From positions 1 to 7,444 of the forward strand of contig SCUH01000228.1 of NCBI GenBank assembly GCA_004298295.1: DNA of 7,444 nucleotides, given 5' to 3'. Each line of letters starts with the position of its first letter. Positions within the stretch are counted from its first letter, which is position 1. Below, one piece after another: positions 1-6,470 of the stretch. Source of the DNA: Betaproteobacteria bacterium. GTDB taxonomy: Bacteria; Pseudomonadota; Gammaproteobacteria; Burkholderiales; SG8-39. The position numbers and the translations under genes are program-made. The notes beneath the pieces are model-generated. The model ran no database searches and had not been told where the DNA came from. It saw only the letters and a program-made list of their open reading frames with translations.

Positions 1-31
1 ACACTTATCGGCTGCGAATTTTTAAAGAGCG
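1..31 (-). promoter_or_regulatory. boxA-like antitermination site and start of an rRNA-operon-type leader
   Basis: Read on the minus strand, just after tRNA-fMet, the sequence GCTCTTTAAAAATT (positions 30 to 17) matches the rrn boxA core GCTCTTTAA. This element recruits the NusB/NusE antitermination complex to nascent rRNA. It is followed at 13 to 1 by AGCCGATAAGTGT, which from memory resembles the conserved stretch after boxA in betaproteobacterial 16S leaders (GATAAGTGTGGGCG). The match to boxA is seen directly; that an rRNA operon starts to the left of the window is inference, since the window ends here. The motif could instead belong to a decayed or partial rrn copy. Confidence 0.7.
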
Positions 32-32
32 T

Positions 33-109
33 TGGTTGCGGGGAGAGGATTTGAACCTCTGACCTTCGGGTTATGAGCCCGACGAGCTGCCAGACTGCTC
101 CACCCCGCG
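33..109 (-). tRNA. tRNA-fMet (initiator, anticodon CAU)
   Basis: This is a complete 77-nt tRNA on the minus strand with the CCA tail encoded (33 to 35). The anticodon CAU is at 75 to 73, inside the loop CTCATAA. Two initiator hallmarks are visible. The 5' end is CGCGGGG, giving the unpaired C1 against A72 that marks tRNA for formylation. The anticodon stem carries three consecutive G-C pairs (GGG before and CCC after the loop), needed for P-site entry. The T-arm has the TTCAAAT loop. It starts translation on ribosomes genome-wide. It lies between a strong promoter (126 to 155) and a boxA-like site (1 to 31), so it may be the first product of a larger stable-RNA transcript. Confidence 0.97.
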
Positions 110-125
110 CCCGAAGAAGAGAAAG

Positions 126-155
126 ATTGTAGCCGTCCTGAACAACCACTGTCAA
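126..155 (-). promoter_or_regulatory. Sigma70-type promoter for tRNA-fMet and probably downstream stable RNA
   Basis: On the minus strand a perfect -35 box TTGACA (155 to 150) and a near-consensus -10 box TACAAT (131 to 126) are separated by 18 nt. The expected transcription start is near 118 to 119, about 9 nt before the mature 5' end of tRNA-fMet. No other promoter of this quality is seen in the window. It begins only 26 nt after the stop codon of the Bug-family gene. The discriminator after the -10 box (CTTTCTC) is pyrimidine-rich rather than GC-rich. Confidence 0.8.
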
Positions 156-161
156 CCACTG
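143..161. repeat. Tandem 9-bp repeat overlapping the -35 box
   Basis: CAACCACTG occurs at 143 to 151 and again at 153 to 161, one base apart. The -35 hexamer of the tRNA-fMet promoter (150 to 155) spans the join between the two copies. This may be a small duplication or chance. No regulator site is recognised. The rest of the 110 to 181 gap shows no terminator for the gene at 182 to 1141. Confidence 0.6.
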
Positions 162-181
162 CTGCAGATATTCCCGCGTAC

Positions 182-1141
182 CTAGTCGGCTGAAGCGCCG
201 CTCGCCCGGATCACGCGCGACCACTTGGCGGATTCACTGCGGATCCAGGCGCTGAATTCGGCCGGCGAATTCGCAACCACGTCAAACCCCTGCTTGCCAA
301 GCGATTCCTGGGTGTCGCTCGCCCGCATGGCGCGCACGGTTTCACCGCTCAGACGGGATACGACGGCTGGCGCGGTCCCGGCCGGCGCCAGCAACCCGAT
401 CCAGGCCAGCGATTCGAGTTGCGGGTAGCCCAACTCGGCAACGCTCGGCACGTCGGGCGCCAGCGCGCTGCGTTTCAGGCCGGTGACGGCGAGACCGCGG
501 ATCCTCCCGGTCTTCACGTGCGGCAGTACGGCTGGAATGATGGCAAACATGGCGTGAACGTTGCCCGCCAGCATGTCGGTGACCGCTGGTGGAAATCCGC
601 GATAGGGAATGTGGACCGCGAACACCTTGGCATCGCTCTTGAGCAGTTCCATCGTCAGATGTGACGCGCTGCCGCCGCCGACCGAGGCATACGACACGCG
701 CCCGGGATTGCTCCGGAGATATTGGATGAATTCCTTGAACGATCCCGCGCCGAGCGCCGGGACCGCGACCAGCATCTGCGGCGACGAGGCCAGCAGCGAG
801 ATCGGCAGCAGGTCCTTGTCCGAGTCATAGGGCATGTCCTTGTACAGGAACTTGTTGACCGCAACCGGACCGTTCACCGCGACCAGCAGCGTATGCCCGT
901 CCGGCGGCGATTTCGCCACCGCATCGGCGCCGATGTTGCCCCCTGCGCCGGTGCGGTTCTCGACGACGAAGGGCTGTCCCAACGCCGACTGCAGCTTGGC
1001 CGCCAGTGTCCGGCCGACGATGTCGGGCGTGGAGCCCGCCGGGTACGGCACGATGACCTTGACGGGCTTCGATGGATAGGGCTGTGCGCTCGCCGCCAAC
1101 GACAGCAGACCCAGAATCACTACTGCGATCGCCTTGTTCAT
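182..1141 (-). CDS. Bug/TctC-family periplasmic substrate-binding receptor
   Basis: The 319-residue product fits the tripartite tricarboxylate transporter receptor family (TctC, called Bug in Bordetella). These periplasmic proteins bind small carboxylates or similar ligands. Residues 1 to 19 form a signal peptide (hydrophobic IAVVILGLLSL, then AASA|Q). Family hallmarks appear in order: the ligand-loop 'VPYPAGSTPDIVGR' (31 to 44), 'VENRTGAGGNIGADAVAKSPPDG' split over 60 to 82, 'GSASH' (157 to 161), 'IPYRG..PAVTDMLAGNV' (178 to 194) and 'DVPSVAELG' (230 to 238). The length is normal for the family. Its ATG shares one base with the TGA of the permease gene upstream (TGATG), so it is translationally coupled to an ABC importer, not to TctA/TctB membrane genes. 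Many Bug receptors are orphans, and the ligand cannot be read from sequence. It may be a second receptor for the same compound. Confidence 0.9.
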   Translation of the reverse strand: MNKAIAVVILGLLSLAASAQPYPSKPVKVIVPYPAGSTPDIVGRTLAAKLQSALGQPFVVENRTGAGGNIGADAVAKSPPDGHTLLVAVNGPVAVNKFLYKDMPYDSDKDLLPISLLASSPQMLVAVPALGAGSFKEFIQYLRSNPGRVSYASVGGGSASHLTMELLKSDAKVFAVHIPYRGFPPAVTDMLAGNVHAMFAIIPAVLPHVKTGRIRGLAVTGLKRSALAPDVPSVAELGYPQLESLAWIGLLAPAGTAPAVVSRLSGETVRAMRASDTQESLGKQGFDVVANSPAEFSAWIRSESAKWSRVIRASGASAD

Positions 1142-1959
1142 CAGATCCTCTCCGTTTCACCGCTGCGCGGCTGCCAAAGCATCAGGCGTCGCTCGGCGAG
1201 CGTGACGATGCCATCGAGCACCAGCGCGAACGCCGTCAGCACAAGTATGCCTGCGAACACGCTGTTGATGTCGAACGTCCCCTCGGCCTGCAGAATCAGG
1301 TAGCCCACACCACGCGAGGAGCCGAGATATTCGCCGACCACCGCGCCGACGAAGGCCAGTCCGACCGAATTATGCAGGCTCGCGAAGACCCAGCTCATCG
1401 CGCTCGGCACATACACGTGCCGCAGCAGCTGCCGCTCGCTCGCGCCGAGCACGCGCGCGTTGGCGAGCACCGTATGGCTCACCTCGCGCACGCCCTGATA
1501 GACATTGAAAAAGACAATGAAGAACACCAGCGTGACGCCCAGCGCCACCTTGGAGGCCATGCCAAGGCCGAACCAGACGCCGAAGATCGGTGCCAGGATC
1601 ACGCGCGGCATCGAGTTGACCGCCTTGATATAGGGATCAAACAGCGCCGCCGCAGTCGGGCTGAGTGCAAGCCAAAGGCCGACCACGAGCCCTGAGACGG
1701 TGCCGATCGCGAATGCGAGCACGGTCTCCAGCAAGGTCACCCAGAGGTGCTCGTAAATCGAGCCGGAGGAAAACCAGATCCAAACCCGGGACAGCACTTC
1801 GAGCGGCTGGCCGAAGAAGAAGGCCGCCTTGTTCGGATTGTCGAAGTAAAGCGGCGGCAGCAGCGTCGGGTGTGTGGTGACGTGCCAGATCGTGAACAGG
1901 CCGGCGACGATCAGCACCTGCCAGAGCCGCAGGTGCCTACTGGTTCTTCTGCTGTTCAT
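1141..1959 (-). CDS. ABC transporter permease, NitT/TauT (SsuC/TauC-like) family
   Basis: The 272-residue inner-membrane protein has several hydrophobic segments, roughly at 13-29, 75-100, 117-135, 138-155, 198-215 and 232-255, as expected for a binding-protein-dependent permease with about six helices. The cytoplasmic EAA loop, which docks on the ATPase, is clear at 164 to 185: 'VLANARVLGASERQLLRHVYVP' differs from the EAA consensus mainly at its start but keeps the central Gly (172). The start codon lies 23 nt inside the end of the ATPase gene, and the stop overlaps the start of the Bug-family gene, both signs of one polycistronic message. The family imports sulfonates, taurine, nitrate, thiamine precursors or aromatic acids; the substrate here is unknown. 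Confidence 0.92.
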   Translation of the reverse strand: MNSRRTSRHLRLWQVLIVAGLFTIWHVTTHPTLLPPLYFDNPNKAAFFFGQPLEVLSRVWIWFSSGSIYEHLWVTLLETVLAFAIGTVSGLVVGLWLALSPTAAALFDPYIKAVNSMPRVILAPIFGVWFGLGMASKVALGVTLVFFIVFFNVYQGVREVSHTVLANARVLGASERQLLRHVYVPSAMSWVFASLHNSVGLAFVGAVVGEYLGSSRGVGYLILQAEGTFDINSVFAGILVLTAFALVLDGIVTLAERRLMLWQPRSGETERI

Positions 1960-2743
1960 AGCCTTTGAGCACTTCCTGCTTCATCGTTTGCCAGATTTTC
2001 GTGTGCAGCTCGATGAAGCGCGGCGTGAGCCGGATCTCGGCAACATCGCGCGGCCGCGGCAGGTCGATTTCGTATTCGCCGATCGGACGGGCTTCGGGCC
2101 CGGCCGAGAGCACGACGACCCGGTCGGAAAGCGATATGGCTTCCTCCAGGTCGTGGGTGATGAACACTACCGACTTGCGGTTCGCAGACCAGAGTTCGAG
2201 CAGTTCGTTTTCCATCAGCTGCCGAGTCTGGATGTCGAGCGCGGAAAAGGGCTCGTCCATGAGGATGATCTGCGGGTCGAGGATCAGGGTCTGCGCCAGC
2301 GCCACGCGCTTGCGCATGCCGCCCGAGAGCTGATGCGGGTAACGGTGTCCGTGGCCGCGCAGGCCGACGCGCAGCAGCCAGCCTTCGGCCTGGCGCACCG
2401 CGACCTCGCGTGCCAGGCCGCGGAACTCCAGCCCGATCGTGACGTTGTCCAGTGCCGTGCGCCACGGCAGCAGCGCCTCCGTCTGGAAAAGGTAGCCTGA
2501 ATTTCGGTTCAGGCCCGCCAGCGGTTCGCCGAACACGCGCACGCTTCCGGCAGAGGGCGTCAGCAACCCGGCAGCGATGTTCAGCAGCGTCGACTTGCCG
2601 CAGCCGGTGGGTCCGACCACGGAAACGAACTCGCCCGGGCGCACCACCAGCGTCGCGTCGCGGATCGCGGTGAAGCGCGCCGCGCCTTCCGAGACGAAGG
2701 TGACGGTGATGTGTTCCAGCGCGAGCGCCGGCGCCGCCTGCAT
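1937..2743 (-). CDS. ABC transporter ATP-binding protein, NitT/TauT (SsuB/TauB-like) family
   Basis: This 268-residue cytoplasmic ATPase powers the importer. All catalytic motifs are intact: Walker A GPTGCGKST (44 to 52), Q-loop Gln87 in 'YLFQTEALLPW', signature LSGGM (139 to 143), Walker B IILMDEP (159 to 165), D-loop SALD (167 to 170) and switch His197 in 'ITHDLEEA'. The 'FQTEALLPW' Q-loop is typical of the SsuB/TauB group. The ATG lies 8 nt after the stop of the binding-protein gene, with no strong Shine-Dalgarno sequence of its own, so translational coupling is likely. Its 3' end overlaps the permease start. The C-terminal 30 residues are charged (KQEVLKGYEQQKNQ). Substrate specificity is set by the partner proteins, not by this subunit. 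Confidence 0.95.
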   Translation of the reverse strand: MQAAPALALEHITVTFVSEGAARFTAIRDATLVVRPGEFVSVVGPTGCGKSTLLNIAAGLLTPSAGSVRVFGEPLAGLNRNSGYLFQTEALLPWRTALDNVTIGLEFRGLAREVAVRQAEGWLLRVGLRGHGHRYPHQLSGGMRKRVALAQTLILDPQIILMDEPFSALDIQTRQLMENELLELWSANRKSVVFITHDLEEAISLSDRVVVLSAGPEARPIGEYEIDLPRPRDVAEIRLTPRFIELHTKIWQTMKQEVLKGYEQQKNQ

Positions 2744-2751
2744 CGGCCGTG

Positions 2752-3774
2752 CTATTTCTTCCCGCCGTACTTGGCGAGTGCTTTTTTCACGAACGCGTTG
2801 GTATAGGTTTCTGCGAGATTGACCTGATCGGGCTTGACCGCCGGGTTGAACGACGCGATCGCCCTGAGCGTGGTCTTCGCGCCCGCATCGCTGAACAGTC
2901 CGTCCTTCGAGTACGCCGTCTTCACGTTGTTGTAAGCGAACAGGTACATCGCCTTGTTGCCGAGCAGGTATTCCTCCGGCACCGTATTCAGGATCTGCTG
3001 CGGCGAGGCTTCCTGCATCCAGAGCAGCGCCCGCACCATCGCATTGGTGAGCGCCTGCACCGTGTTCGGATTCTTCCGGATGAACTCCACGGGCGCATAA
3101 AAGCTCGCCGCCGGCATCGGGCCACCGAAGAGCTTCTCGGTCCCTTCGGGCGTGCGCGTCTCGGCGATGATCTTGATCTTGCCATCCTTCTCGAGGATGG
3201 TCATCGCCGGATCGGTCTGCGACACCACGTCCACCCTGCCCTGATCGACCGCCGCAATCACGGTCGAGCCGGCGCCGAGACCGATCACCGAGATGTCGCT
3301 CGGCTTCAGCCCGCCCTTGGCGATGAAGAAATTGGCCACCATGTTCGTGCTGGAACCGGGCGCACTCACGCCGACCTTGAGCCCCTTCAGGTCCTTCGGC
3401 GACTTGTAACCCGCGGCCTTAGACGACACGATTCCAATGCTGATCTGCGGCGAAGCCCCCGCCAGCACGAAGGCCTGGAAATGGATCTTCTTCGACTGCA
3501 TGTTGATCGTGTGCTCGTAGGAGCCCGACACCACATCGGCACTGCCGCCGACCACCGCCTCGAGCGAGCGCGTCCCGCCGGCGAAATCGCTGATGCGGAC
3601 ATTGAGGCCTTCATCTTTGAAGTAGCCCAGCCGCTCGGTAATCGTGAGCGGCAGGTAGTAAAGCGCCGACTTACCCCCGACCGCGATGTGCACATCGCGC
3701 TTCTCGATCTGTGCCTGGGCGCCGGCCGCGATGGCGCCGACGAGGAATGCCGCGACCCGTACCATTGCTTTCAT
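2752..3774 (-). CDS. ABC transporter periplasmic substrate-binding protein (SsuA/TauA/NMT1-like)
   Basis: The 340-residue protein has a signal peptide (1 to 21, hydrophobic core AAFLVGAIAAG, cleavage after AQA). The mature part has the NitT/TauT/NMT1 receptor layout: 'LPLTITERLGYFKDEGLNV' (41 to 59), 'GGTRSLEAVVGGSADVVSG' (66 to 84), 'KDLKGLKVGVSAPGS' (127 to 141), 'DQGRVDVVSQTDPA' (177 to 190) and a late helix 'NPNTVQALTNAMVRALLWM' (235 to 253). It should deliver a small solute to the permease and ATPase encoded next. It is the first gene of the cassette and has the best ribosome site in the window, AAGGAGGAT five bases before ATG. It starts 20 nt after the recR stop with no terminator between. 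Relatives bind sulfonates, nitrate, pyrimidines or aromatic acids; I cannot assign the ligand. Confidence 0.92.
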   Translation of the reverse strand: MKAMVRVAAFLVGAIAAGAQAQIEKRDVHIAVGGKSALYYLPLTITERLGYFKDEGLNVRISDFAGGTRSLEAVVGGSADVVSGSYEHTINMQSKKIHFQAFVLAGASPQISIGIVSSKAAGYKSPKDLKGLKVGVSAPGSSTNMVANFFIAKGGLKPSDISVIGLGAGSTVIAAVDQGRVDVVSQTDPAMTILEKDGKIKIIAETRTPEGTEKLFGGPMPAASFYAPVEFIRKNPNTVQALTNAMVRALLWMQEASPQQILNTVPEEYLLGNKAMYLFAYNNVKTAYSKDGLFSDAGAKTTLRAIASFNPAVKPDQVNLAETYTNAFVKKALAKYGGKK

Positions 3775-3779
3775 ACGAT

Positions 3780-3788
3780 CCTCCTTGG
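3780..3788 (-). promoter_or_regulatory. Strong Shine-Dalgarno site of the importer cassette
   Basis: AAGGAGGAT on the minus strand precedes the ATG at 3774 by five bases (CGT plus two). It sits entirely in the 20-nt gap after the recR stop, leaving no room for a separate promoter in that gap. A promoter for the cassette, if it exists, would have to lie inside recR. Confidence 0.8.
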
Positions 3789-3794
3789 ATGAGG

Positions 3795-4406
3795 CTATAA
3801 ACCGCGGCGATCGAGCATCGCCTGCGAGATGGTGCCGACGTCGACGAACTCGAGCTCACCGCCCAGCGGCACGCCGCGCGCGATGCGGCTGGCCTTGATG
3901 CCGCGTGCCCTGAGCATCTCGGCGATGTAGTGCGCCGTGGCTTCGCCTTCGTTGGTGAAATTGGTCGCCAGGATCACTTCCCTGACGATCCCGTCCGTGG
4001 CGCGCTCCAGCAGGCGATCGAGACCGATGTCGCGCGGACCCACCCCGTCGAGCGGCGACAGCCGCCCCATGAGGACGAAATACAGGCCGGAATAGCTCAA
4101 GGTCTGCTCGACCATCGCGAGGTCGGCCGACGTCTCGACCACGCACAGCAGCGCCGGATCGCGTCCATGCGAGCGGCACAGACCGCACAGCTCGCCTTCA
4201 GTGAAGTTGTTGCAACGTGTGCAGTGCCTGACCGCTTCGAGCGCGCCATCGAGCGCGCGCGCGAGCTGCTCCGCCCCGATACGATCGTGCTGCAGCAGGT
4301 GGTAGGCCATTCGCTGGGCGCTGCGCGGACCGACGCCCGGCAGGGCGCGCAAGGCATCGATCAGCGCTTCGAGCCCCCGCGCGCCCGGCAACTCGCTTCG
4401 CGCCAT
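3795..4406 (-). CDS. recR: Recombination mediator protein RecR
   Basis: RecR works with RecF/RecO to load RecA onto SSB-coated single-stranded DNA gaps. The 203-residue product (ATG numbering) has the expected parts in order: helix-hairpin-helix 'LPGVGPRSAQRMAYHLL' (22 to 38), a C4 zinc site with Cys62, Cys65, Cys74 and Cys77 (CTRC..CGLC), and a Toprim domain starting at 'VVETSADL' with acidic Glu91, then 'ATNFTNEGEATAHYI' (147 to 161). The 'NFTNEGEATA' wording is, from memory, common in betaproteobacteria, where others have NPTVEGE. A GTG directly before the ATG (4409) could add one residue. Neither start has a clear Shine-Dalgarno sequence; the start sits 4 nt after the ebfC stop, so coupling is likely. 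The dnaX-ebfC-recR order is widely conserved. Confidence 0.97.
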   Translation of the reverse strand: MARSELPGARGLEALIDALRALPGVGPRSAQRMAYHLLQHDRIGAEQLARALDGALEAVRHCTRCNNFTEGELCGLCRSHGRDPALLCVVETSADLAMVEQTLSYSGLYFVLMGRLSPLDGVGPRDIGLDRLLERATDGIVREVILATNFTNEGEATAHYIAEMLRARGIKASRIARGVPLGGELEFVDVGTISQAMLDRRGL

Positions 4407-4410
4407 CACG

Positions 4411-4734
4411 CTAGAACGGCAGCTTCATGCCGGGCGGCAGCCCCAGCCCGGCGGTGAATCCGCTCATCTTCTCGGCAACCGTCTGCTCGACGCGGCGCGC
4501 GGCGTCGTTGAATGCCGCCGCTACCAGGTCTTCGAGCATTTCCCTGTCGTCGCCGACCAGCGACGGGTCGATCGTCACGCGCTTCACGTCGTGCTTGCAG
4601 GTCATGACCACCTTCACCAGGCCGGCGCCGGACTGTCCTTCCACCTCGACGCCCGCCAGCTGCTCCTGCATGCGACGCATGTTGTCCTGCATCATCTGCG
4701 CCTGCTTCATCAACTGGCCGATGTTTCCGCGCAT
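4411..4734 (-). CDS. ebfC: Nucleoid-associated protein, YbaB/EbfC family
   Basis: This small DNA-binding protein forms a tweezer-like dimer. The product is 107 residues from the ATG at 4734. Family features are the N-terminal helix 'IGQLMKQAQMMQDNMRRMQEQLA', the 'VEVEGQSGAGLVKVVMTCKHDVKRVTIDPSL' sheet region, and a C-terminal helix 'LVAAAFNDAARRVEQTVAEKM' followed by a Gly/Pro-rich tail ending GLPPGMKLPF. A GTG at 4740 would add two residues. I prefer the ATG because the Shine-Dalgarno GGGAGG lies 9 nt before it and only 3 nt before the GTG. It lies 15 nt after the dnaX stop and 4 nt before recR. The gene is also called ybaB; its role beside dnaX and recR is probably linked to DNA maintenance, but that is not certain. 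Confidence 0.95.
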   Translation of the reverse strand: MRGNIGQLMKQAQMMQDNMRRMQEQLAGVEVEGQSGAGLVKVVMTCKHDVKRVTIDPSLVGDDREMLEDLVAAAFNDAARRVEQTVAEKMSGFTAGLGLPPGMKLPF

Positions 4735-4749
4735 CGTCACTTGCCTCCC

Positions 4750-6345
4750 TCATCCATTCTTGGGTGCCGGGCGTGCCCCCGGCTCCACCACGCGCCCGTC
4801 GAACAAAGTCACCAGCTCCTGCACGAAACGGTCGCTTTTCACGGCCCGCGAGGCCTCCGCACGACGGGCATCGCGCGCGCCTGCTTCAAGCGCCGCCACC
4901 GAGTTTGCGACCGCTTCGCCGGCAATGACGCGCAACTGGATTGGCTTGCGCAAATGCTGCTCGAGCGCCGCCCTCAGCTTGTCGCAATAGCTGCGCTCGA
5001 CAAGATGCGGCATCGACTTGGGCACCACCAGCTCAAACAGGGCGCCGTCGACGCGCGCCAGCTCGGCGTGACGCGCCAGTTCCTTGGCGACGCCACTGAT
5101 CGCGAGTTGGCCGACCAGAGTGACCCAGTCGCCGGCGAAGTCCGCACGCCCGCCGGCTGCAGGGCCCGCTGCCGGCGCAACCTGCGGCGCGCTCGCGGTC
5201 TTGGCGGATGCTCGCACGTCGGCCGGCTTCGCGCTGTGGCTCGTCGTCTCGGCGCCTGCAACCTCGGGCCGGAAGGCGAACAGGCGCAGCAGCGTCATCA
5301 CGAATCCGGCATGCTCGTCGGGTGCCAGTGGCAGATCCTCCCGGCCTTGCAGCGCAATCTGGTAGTACAGCTGAACCGCCTCGGCATCGAGCGACTGCGC
5401 CAACGAGGCGATGCGCTCGCGTTCCGGGAAATCGACGTCGAGCGCGTCCGGCACCGCCTGGCATAGCGCCACGCGCAGCAGCAGGCTCGCCAAGTCCTGC
5501 AACGCCGCGTCGAACGACAGCGAACGCGCTTGCATGGCGTCTGCGATCTCCAGTGCGACACGCACCTCGCCCCGCGCCACGGTCTCGAGCAGGCGCAGCA
5601 GATACGTCTCGTCGATCGCACCCAGCATGGCCCGCACGTTGTCGGCCCCGACGCGGCCGGCGCCGTGCGCAATGGCCTGATCGAGCAGCGACAGCGCGTC
5701 GCGCATGCTGCCGGCGGCAGCCCGCGCCAGCAGCGGCAGCGCCTCCGCCTCGCACGCGACGCCCTCCGCCTCAAGCACGCGGCCGAGGTGCGCGACGATG
5801 GCTGGACGCGGCATCTGCTTCAGGTTGAATTGCAGGCAGCGGCTCAGCACGGTGACCGGGACCTTCTGCGGATCGGTGGTCGCGAGGATGAACTTGAGGT
5901 GCGCCGGAGGTTCTTCCAGCGTTTTCAGCATCGCGTTGAACGCGTGGCCGGACAGCTGGTGCACCTCGTCGATGACATAAACCTTGAAACGGCCGCTCGT
6001 CGGGGCGTACACCGCTCGTTCGAGCAATTGCGTCATTTCGTCGACGCCGCGGTTCGACGCGGCATCCATTTCAATATAGTCGATGAAGCGGCCGCCGTCG
6101 ATTTCGATGCACGCGGTGCACTGCCCGCAGGGCGCCGCGGTGACCCCGGTCTGGCAGTTGAGGCACTTGGCGAGGATGCGCGCCAGCGTCGTCTTGCCGA
6201 CGCCACGCGTGCCGGTGAACAGATAGGCATGATGCAGACGCTGCTGGTCCAGCGCATGGCGCAGCGCCTTGACGACGTGCTCCTGCCCGATCAGCGTCGT
6301 GAAATCGCGCGGCCGCCACTTCCTGGCGAGAACTTGGTAACTCAT
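4750..6345 (-). CDS. dnaX: DNA polymerase III subunit tau (clamp loader ATPase)
   Basis: Tau is the ATPase of the clamp loader and ties the polymerase cores to the helicase. The 531-residue product begins with the classic 'MSYQVLARKWRP'. Domains I-II hold Walker A GTRGVGKT (45 to 52), zinc-site cysteines Cys64, Cys73, Cys76 and Cys79, Walker B VIDEVH (124 to 129), sensor 1 ATTDPQK (155 to 161), the arginine finger in 'LSRC' (Arg169) and sensor 2 'GSMRDALSL' (Arg215). Domain III ends near 360. A short Ala/Pro-rich linker (about 361 to 403) leads to a tau-type C-terminal domain (404 to about 520, 'DWVTLVGQLAISGVAKELARHAEL'). E. coli tau is 643 residues, so the linker region is much shortened. 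I see no A-rich slippery run in the linker for a gamma frameshift. There is no obvious Shine-Dalgarno before the ATG. Confidence 0.97.
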   Translation of the reverse strand: MSYQVLARKWRPRDFTTLIGQEHVVKALRHALDQQRLHHAYLFTGTRGVGKTTLARILAKCLNCQTGVTAAPCGQCTACIEIDGGRFIDYIEMDAASNRGVDEMTQLLERAVYAPTSGRFKVYVIDEVHQLSGHAFNAMLKTLEEPPAHLKFILATTDPQKVPVTVLSRCLQFNLKQMPRPAIVAHLGRVLEAEGVACEAEALPLLARAAAGSMRDALSLLDQAIAHGAGRVGADNVRAMLGAIDETYLLRLLETVARGEVRVALEIADAMQARSLSFDAALQDLASLLLRVALCQAVPDALDVDFPERERIASLAQSLDAEAVQLYYQIALQGREDLPLAPDEHAGFVMTLLRLFAFRPEVAGAETTSHSAKPADVRASAKTASAPQVAPAAGPAAGGRADFAGDWVTLVGQLAISGVAKELARHAELARVDGALFELVVPKSMPHLVERSYCDKLRAALEQHLRKPIQLRVIAGEAVANSVAALEAGARDARRAEASRAVKSDRFVQELVTLFDGRVVEPGARPAPKNG

Positions 6346-6470
6346 GGCGGAAGTTTATCAGCCGGTGCGCGCACGCCAGGGGAAGGAGGTGAAAGGAGGG
6401 AGGGCTTTGCCCTCCTTCCCTTTCCGAGCTTGCACCGAGTCGAGCCGCACACGCGGCTCGACGTAAAGGT
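6346..6470 (-). other. ffs-dnaX intergenic leader with two hairpins
   Basis: This 125-nt gap holds two inverted repeats. The first is a perfect 10-bp stem with a 4-nt loop: GTCGAGCCGC at 6439 to 6448 pairs with GCGGCTCGAC at 6453 to 6462. The second is a purine/pyrimidine stem with core GGAGGGC (6399 to 6405) and GCCCTCC (6409 to 6415), extended imperfectly outward on both sides. Neither is followed on the minus strand by a real T-run, so they are weak terminator candidates. The transcript of this strand also contains CACCTCCTT (6391 to 6383), equal to the anti-Shine-Dalgarno end of 16S rRNA. A TGATAA (6359 to 6354) just before the dnaX ATG could be a -10 box but has no good -35 partner. No ORF is supported here. 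Confidence 0.6.

Noticed and set aside
254..272. Near-palindrome with two GAATTC sites 13 bases apart
   Set aside because: It lies within the conserved C-terminal coding part of the Bug gene, in two different frames, and has no partner elsewhere; chance is sufficient.
722..1303. Plus-strand frame of 193 codons opposite the Bug and permease genes
   Set aside because: It crosses two well-supported minus-strand genes, and the translation has no domain features.
2749..3792. Long plus-strand open frame (347 codons) opposite the substrate-binding protein gene
   Set aside because: It mirrors the minus-strand gene in a GC-rich sequence, is Arg/His-rich with no recognisable domain, and the minus-strand product has a signal peptide and family motifs.
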